Source of the DNA: Calditrichota bacterium
Lineage (GTDB): Bacteria; Calditrichota; Calditrichia; Calditrichales; Calditrichaceae
Length of the DNA: 64,000 nucleotides
Assembly (NCBI GenBank): GCA_024278755.1
Contig: JAJRSO010000002.1
Coordinates: 62,001-126,000, forward strand
Direction of reading: 5' to 3'
Shown here: positions 60,601 through 64,000 of the stretch, one piece after another
How positions within the stretch are numbered: position 1 is the first letter of the stretch
How the letters are laid out: each line of letters starts with the position of its first letter
Notes under the pieces: model-generated
What the model was told of the DNA's origin: nothing
Databases searched by the model: none
The model's input: the letters and a program-made list of their open reading frames with translations, nothing else
Translations under genes and position numbers: made by a program

Positions 60601-61990
60601 AATCAATGAAAAATTAGAAAAAATTTTATTGCTCTTTGATGAACAAACCGGAAAAAAAATAATTAATCCGGTGGATGTTATGTCTGCCATTCACGGGCAG
60701 GAATCCATGTATACTAATTGTGTATTAAAAACCCTTGACGGCGGACAAAAGTTTATTTCGTTTGCAAGTTCTCCGCTGAAGGATAAAAACAGTAGGCGCA
60801 TAGGTATGGTTTTTGTTTTGCGGGATATTACCGAAAAGCGTCAAATGGAACAGGAACTGTTTAAAAGCCAGAAATTGGAATCGGTGGGCGTGTTGGCAGG
60901 AGGAATCGCCCACGATTTTAATAATATTTTAACGGCCATTATCGGGAACCTTTCACTGGCAAAGATTAATCTCGAACCTTCGGACCTCCTTTATGACCGT
61001 ATCGAAAAAGCGGAAAAAGCTTCTGCGCGGGCACAGGAGCTTACCCAACAACTGCTTACGTTTTCCAAAGGAGGAGCGCCGGTAAAACGGGCGGCCTCCA
61101 TAGAAGATGTCGTTAAAGATTCCGTTGGCTTTGTTTTAAGCGGTTCCAATGTTAAATGCCGCTTAAAGTTTGAAGAGGATTTGCCGCCGGTAGAGATTGA
61201 TGCGGGACAGATTAGCCAGGTGATGCAGAATCTGGTAATCAATGCCGATCAGGCCATGCCCCAGGGGGGCGACCTTGATATAAGCGTAAGTTTACGTGAA
61301 TTTAGAAAAGGTCGGAAACGGTTAAATCCCGGCGTGTATCTGCAAGTGGATGTGGCGGATCAGGGCATAGGAATTTCGAAAGAATATCTGGATAAAATTT
61401 TTGATCCCTTTTTTACGACCAAACAGAGTGGCAGCGGACTGGGACTGGCAACATCCTATTCGATAATTCAAAAGCACGGCGGTCTGTTGTCTGTTTCTTC
61501 GGAAATCGGAAAAGGAACGGTCTTTACCATTTATTTACCCGTTGCGCGGGGCGTAAGAGTTTCGCATTCTTCACAACAGGAAGACCTGTCCGTTATTCGG
61601 GGCAAAGGGAGGATACTGGTAATGGACGATGAGTTATTTGTTCAGGAAACCGCCGTTACCATGCTGGAGGGGTTTGGTTTTGAAGCCGTGGCGGCAGAAG
61701 ACGGAGTGGAAACCCTGGAAAAATATAAAAAGGCGCGCGATGAAAGGGCTCCGTTTAATGCGGTAATTATGGATTTAACTATCCCCGGGGGAATGGGTGG
61801 CCGGCAAACAGTGGAAGAGCTGTTAAAAATAGATGCGGATGCGGTTGCAATTGTTTCCAGCGGATATTCCAATGATCCGGTAATGGCTGATTTTAAACAG
61901 TATGGTTTTAAGGGCTGTCTAAAAAAACCCTACCGGCTGGAAGAATTAATAGGTATTTTAAAAGAACTGGGTCTTACCATATCGAACTAA
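57680..61990 (+). CDS. Giant hybrid two-component sensor: propeller, Y_Y_Y, PAS, kinase, receiver
   Basis: A 1436-residue inner-membrane protein. The signal peptide ends LNA at residue 25, exposing Gln. Residues ~30-690 carry repeats of two-component regulator propeller blades, each with a WFGT or WLGT turn (for example YMWFGTVNGISVYDG). A Y_Y_Y domain (~690-750) precedes a membrane span (~753-775), a coiled segment, two PAS domains, the kinase core with His1078 (GGIAHDFNNILTAI) and N box NLVINADQAMPQGG, and a receiver with Asp1365 (VIMDLTIPGGMGG). Bacteroides HTCS proteins end with an AraC domain; this one has none, so output must pass to another protein. The next plus-strand gene is a TonB-dependent receptor. 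Confidence 0.94.
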   Translation: MHFLIFLKRITILSLFLTMVYPLNAQVLNFRVFGAEEGLIQSQVHTILQDNDGYMWFGTVNGISVYDGREFQSLTVKDGLAANFILSGVKDKDGNLWFGHRNGMLTKYNWQTKEMEKIYLSQMLKDSTSTSVNTLFVDDAGRVWATTTGWGAYYFEKDSLYHLSTENGLTSNNVNGIGQDKEGRIWLGTDSLITIYSPDKGKFDSIRIKEKTKNIYANSFLSDEKGFMWIGTISRGLFQYYPESKKVFHFTEKEGLPNIKINTIFRDHSGKIWLSNEFVGVAYSVRLSSGKIIFKNLTTANGLPFDGNYVVTEDRENNLWFGTSGRGAAQLRDKRFELWVPGKDDEERSVWSIFLDSKGNHWFGTGDGVVVLDKDARQTKVLKKYNDKRLNDIFQIRQDDKGKIWFTSNLSGLYSINKSTQQIQPFRLPDSLSRHIISTVEFDKSGNIWLGGARLGLFRYNPRTKKYKRMLAPNADYTKNIMNISFKDSKSVLWFGLVNGGLYKYDGTAFGKVPNAPNTITNIVEGTKNDYWIINDKDQLFRYKNGKFSEFGKDHGLEGNALFSVLADSNSVWVGTSSGLAQCKYNDTGFKFFNNKEGFPFGEANEGAVFKDSEGLLWFGTIDGAVCFHPDLETVSKIPPLVHIRKLKLFLKNIPFPPKAEFLPGQNYLTFDFIGINMSLPEAVRYQYRLLGIDEDWLPETSLASATYPNLSPGSYTFQVKARNGDNIWTPQPAEYSFTILAPFWQTWWFYLLLAGAFILLVYLFIYWRTTEVKKMNMMLGRKVEERTAELQKEKDSVEAALAALKESETKFRTYTELTSSGIYIHQDNRLQYVNKAGRELSGYASEELLQMNIWDIVHPDYKDLLKKRFSKRAAGEKVPDQYEFKYIKKNGDEGWLDFSGLLIEYNNKPALLATVFDITERKRAEEALLAEKERLAVTLRSIGDGVITTDIQGRITLINERAKAVIGYKTANPINEKLEKILLLFDEQTGKKIINPVDVMSAIHGQESMYTNCVLKTLDGGQKFISFASSPLKDKNSRRIGMVFVLRDITEKRQMEQELFKSQKLESVGVLAGGIAHDFNNILTAIIGNLSLAKINLEPSDLLYDRIEKAEKASARAQELTQQLLTFSKGGAPVKRAASIEDVVKDSVGFVLSGSNVKCRLKFEEDLPPVEIDAGQISQVMQNLVINADQAMPQGGDLDISVSLREFRKGRKRLNPGVYLQVDVADQGIGISKEYLDKIFDPFFTTKQSGSGLGLATSYSIIQKHGGLLSVSSEIGKGTVFTIYLPVARGVRVSHSSQQEDLSVIRGKGRILVMDDELFVQETAVTMLEGFGFEAVAAEDGVETLEKYKKARDERAPFNAVIMDLTIPGGMGGRQTVEELLKIDADAVAIVSSGYSNDPVMADFKQYGFKGCLKKPYRLEELIGILKELGLTISN

Positions 61991-61997
61991 CCGGAAG

Positions 61998-62450
61998 CTA
62001 CCGATCTTCAAGCAATTGTTTGCAGGCGGCCGCCTTTACCGCGAGACGGTCACAGCGTTCATTTTCCGGATGACCGGCATGTCCTTTCACCCAGTGCATT
62101 TTGACCTCGTGTGCATCCAATAAATTCAGCAGGCGTTCCCATAAATCCGGATTTTTTGCCGCTTCTTTCTTATTGCGCATCCAGCCTTTTTGTTCCCAGC
62201 GTTTTGCCCAGCCTTTCTCCACAGCATCCACAATATATTTGGAATCGGAATAGACGTCTGCCTGGCAGCGTTCTTTCAGGGCTTCCAGTCCGGCGATAAC
62301 CGCCATTAGCTCCATACGATTGTTTGTGGTTTTTTTGTATCCGGCCGAAAGCTCTTTTTCATGTTTGCCGAATTTTAAAATGGTTCCATAGCCACCCGGC
62401 CCGGGATTTCCGGAGCAGGCGCCATCCGTATAAATTTTCACGCGTTTCAA
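61998..62450 (-). CDS. rnhA: Ribonuclease HI
   Basis: A 150-residue nuclease that removes RNA from RNA-DNA hybrids. The four metal-binding acids are in place: Asp9 ([15 protein letters not shown]), Glu47 ([10 protein letters not shown]), Asp69 (YSDSKYIVD) and Asp134 ([11 protein letters not shown]), with the catalytic His in [10 protein letters not shown]. The basic handle segment [18 protein letters not shown] is present, as in Escherichia coli RNase HI. It runs convergently toward the hybrid kinase with a seven-base gap and diverges from the TonB receptor gene. Confidence 0.96.
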   Translation of the reverse strand: MKRVKIYTDGACSGNPGPGGYGTILKFGKHEKELSAGYKKTTNNRMELMAVIAGLEALKERCQADVYSDSKYIVDAVEKGWAKRWEQKGWMRNKKEAAKNPDLWERLLNLLDAHEVKMHWVKGHAGHPENERCDRLAVKAAACKQLLEDR

Positions 62451-62452
62451 AG

Positions 62453-62481
62453 TTGTTTTCCGTTTAAATTTTAATTATAAT
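62453..62481 (+). promoter_or_regulatory. Candidate promoter for the TonB-dependent receptor gene
   Basis: TATAAT at 62476-62481 with TTGTTT 17 bases upstream, in the 80-base spacer between divergent genes. The -10 element is perfect, the -35 is weak. Confidence 0.4.
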
Positions 62482-62530
62482 ATCAGACGACCTAATTTAA
62501 AACATACCAGCTAAAATAAAAACTTTAAAT

Positions 62531-64000
62531 ATGACAAGAATCAAGATTCTGTTATTTCTGTTGTTTAGTACTTCCGCTATGGCAATAAACTCGTCTTCGT
62601 TAAGTGGATTTGTGTTGGATGCCGTAAGCAGAGAATCTATTCCGGGCGCCAATGTGTTTTTACCCGATCAGAGCCTGGGGAGCAGCAGTAACGGAAGCGG
62701 ATACTATGTCATTTCCGACCTCCCGGCGGGCGAGTATTCCATTAAATGTCAGTTTGTCGGTTATAAACCCATCGAAAAAAAACTGAAATTAAATTCCGGA
62801 GAACAAAAACATCTCGATATTTTTATGGAAGAAGAAGTGCTCCTTGGTGAACTGATAGAAGCAAACATAAGAGGTTCCGGTTTGGCCGATAATTTATTCC
62901 GTCAGCCCGTTTCAAAAATTAATCTCAGTTCATTACAAATAAAAAGAATTCCTCCTGTTTTGGAGGCCGATATTTTGCGTGCTCTTCAAAATCTTCCGGG
63001 AATCTTATCCATTTCGGATTTCTCGTCGGCGCTTTATGTGCGCGGCGGAACGCCGGACCAAAACCTATATTTAATCGATGGCGCCGATGTGTATAACCCG
63101 GAACATGCCTTCGGTTTTTTTTCTACGTTTAACACAGATGCCGTAAAACAGGTGGAACTGTACAAAGGCGGATTTGGCGCCGCATATGGTGGCCGTCTTT
63201 CTTCGGTATTAGACGTAACATACTCGGATGGGGACCGCGATAAATGGGGGGGGAGCGCATCCCTAAACCTGTTGTCGGGAAAAACCTCTTTATATATGCC
63301 TTTAGGTAAAAAAGGGTCTGTTTCGGGTGCGTTCCGACGTACCTATTTTGATCAGACGGCCGCAAAACTTATCAGGGATATTCCCAAGTACTATTTTTAC
63401 GATGCCAATATTAAGGCCGTTCTAAATGTCAATCCCCGCAACAAAATTTCTTTTTCCATGTTTAGCGGTCGTGATGTAATGAATTATGTGGTCAATAAAA
63501 AGAGCGATATTAAAACGGGATTTAATTATAATTGGGGAAACAGGACGGCCAGTTTTAACTGGACATGGATACTTACGCCCCGCCTTTTTACAAAATTCTG
63601 GGTTACAAATAGCAGCTTTTCATCGGACTTTGATTATAACAGCGGGCTTGATATTGATGAAAAAAACAACCTGAACGATCTAACGGTTAAAGGAAACAGC
63701 GCATATGCTTTTTCCAATAAGTTAAACGTAGAAGCCGGATTTGAATATAAAAATATAAAAACATCATATAAACTGCTTTTTGCAAACAGCCTGGCAAATG
63801 TGATGCAAAAAAGCCGGTACTATGCCGGTTTTGGAACGGTTAACTGGAAACCGAAACCGGTTTGGGATATAGCCGCCGGAATTCGTTTTAATTATTTTAA
63901 CTCCGATAGAAATTACAGCCATATAAATCCACGCCTTCAGATCAAACGTCATCTGCCATTTAAAAGTAATATTAAATTTGCCATGGGGTTGTACAGCCAG
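62531..64000 (+). CDS. TonB-dependent outer-membrane receptor, N-terminal part (runs off the window)
   Basis: The frame is open from ATG 62531 to the window end, 490 codons without the C terminus. The signal peptide ends AMA at residue 18. A carboxypeptidase-regulatory-like domain follows (GFVLDAVSRESIPGANVFL, then GSGYYVISDLPAGEYSI), then the plug: ALQNLPGILSISDFSSALYV, RGGTPDQNLYLIDGADVYNP and GGFGAAYGGRLSSVLDV. Barrel strands begin after about residue 240. Such receptors import siderophores, vitamins or oligomers with TonB energy. No SusD-like gene is visible within the window. The hybrid propeller kinase upstream could regulate it. Confidence 0.92.
   Translation, partial: MTRIKILLFLLFSTSAMAINSSSLSGFVLDAVSRESIPGANVFLPDQSLGSSSNGSGYYVISDLPAGEYSIKCQFVGYKPIEKKLKLNSGEQKHLDIFMEEEVLLGELIEANIRGSGLADNLFRQPVSKINLSSLQIKRIPPVLEADILRALQNLPGILSISDFSSALYVRGGTPDQNLYLIDGADVYNPEHAFGFFSTFNTDAVKQVELYKGGFGAAYGGRLSSVLDVTYSDGDRDKWGGSASLNLLSGKTSLYMPLGKKGSVSGAFRRTYFDQTAAKLIRDIPKYYFYDANIKAVLNVNPRNKISFSMFSGRDVMNYVVNKKSDIKTGFNYNWGNRTASFNWTWILTPRLFTKFWVTNSSFSSDFDYNSGLDIDEKNNLNDLTVKGNSAYAFSNKLNVEAGFEYKNIKTSYKLLFANSLANVMQKSRYYAGFGTVNWKPKPVWDIAAGIRFNYFNSDRNYSHINPRLQIKRHLPFKSNIKFAMGLYSQ

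Noticed and set aside
1-64000. CRISPR arrays, insertion sequences, prophage or integrated elements
   Set aside because: I found no regularly spaced direct repeats, transposase, integrase or phage structural genes, and gene content is consistent across the window.

Overview
The window reads as bacterial chromosome from a didermic member of the FCB group, most likely Calditrichota or a close relative such as Ignavibacteria or KSB1-type lineages. The grounds are a full-length SprA-type type IX secretion (T9SS) translocon, two PorV/PorQ-family barrels, a secreted subtilase ending in a YPNPFNPST-type sorting domain, S46 dipeptidyl-peptidase, LptF/LptG, a membrane pyrophosphatase and an MglA/roadblock signalling operon. 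Almost all sequence is ordinary dense chromosomal coding DNA. I see no CRISPR array, prophage, insertion sequence or rRNA; one tRNA (Gln, UUG) is present.

Layout. 0.1-4.7 kb (minus strand): CoaC-like flavoprotein, MarC-family membrane protein, POT peptide transporter, LytS-type kinase and LiaF-like protein. 4.9-9.6 kb: small unknown proteins, a lipoprotein plus T9SS-exported subtilase, dCMP deaminase and an MBL-fold hydrolase. 10.1-15.7 kb (minus): Lgt, S46 dipeptidyl-peptidase (DPP11-like), LptG and LptF. 16.2-28.3 kb (plus): SprA, glutaminyl cyclase, PrmA, a lipoprotein, a sorted beta-propeller protein and two PorV-like barrels. 28.4-35.8 kb: tRNA-Gln, rplY, pth, hppA, rpsF-rpsR-rplI and priA. 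35.8-41.1 kb: an eight-gene signalling operon (histidine kinase, receiver, DUF4388-roadblock, roadblock, unknown, HAMP membrane protein, roadblock/MglB-like, MglA GTPase) in which mglA carries an in-frame amber codon. 41.2-48.2 kb: UMF1-type transporter lacking a normal start codon, a large sensor kinase, an NtrC-type sigma54 activator, and a porin behind a well-formed -24/-12 promoter. 48.4-53.9 kb: Liv-type ABC importer with an attenuator-like hairpin after the binding protein, plus a CBS-ACT protein. 54.0-64.0 kb: CstA, a three-gene set with an ArsA/Get3-like ATPase, a giant propeller hybrid kinase, RNase HI and the 5' part of a TonB-dependent receptor.

How it fits together. Several genes suggest growth on protein and peptides: exported subtilase, acidic-specific dipeptidyl-peptidase, POT dipeptide uptake, Liv amino-acid import and CstA. 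Six of ten predicted signal peptidase I substrates expose Gln at mature position 1, and a glutaminyl cyclase gene directly follows sprA; this matches the pyroglutamate 'Q-rule' known from Bacteroidota. The most unusual block is the roadblock/GTPase operon, which combines three roadblock proteins, a membrane HAMP protein without an output domain and an interrupted MglA. All functional statements are from reading the sequence and family knowledge; no searches were run.
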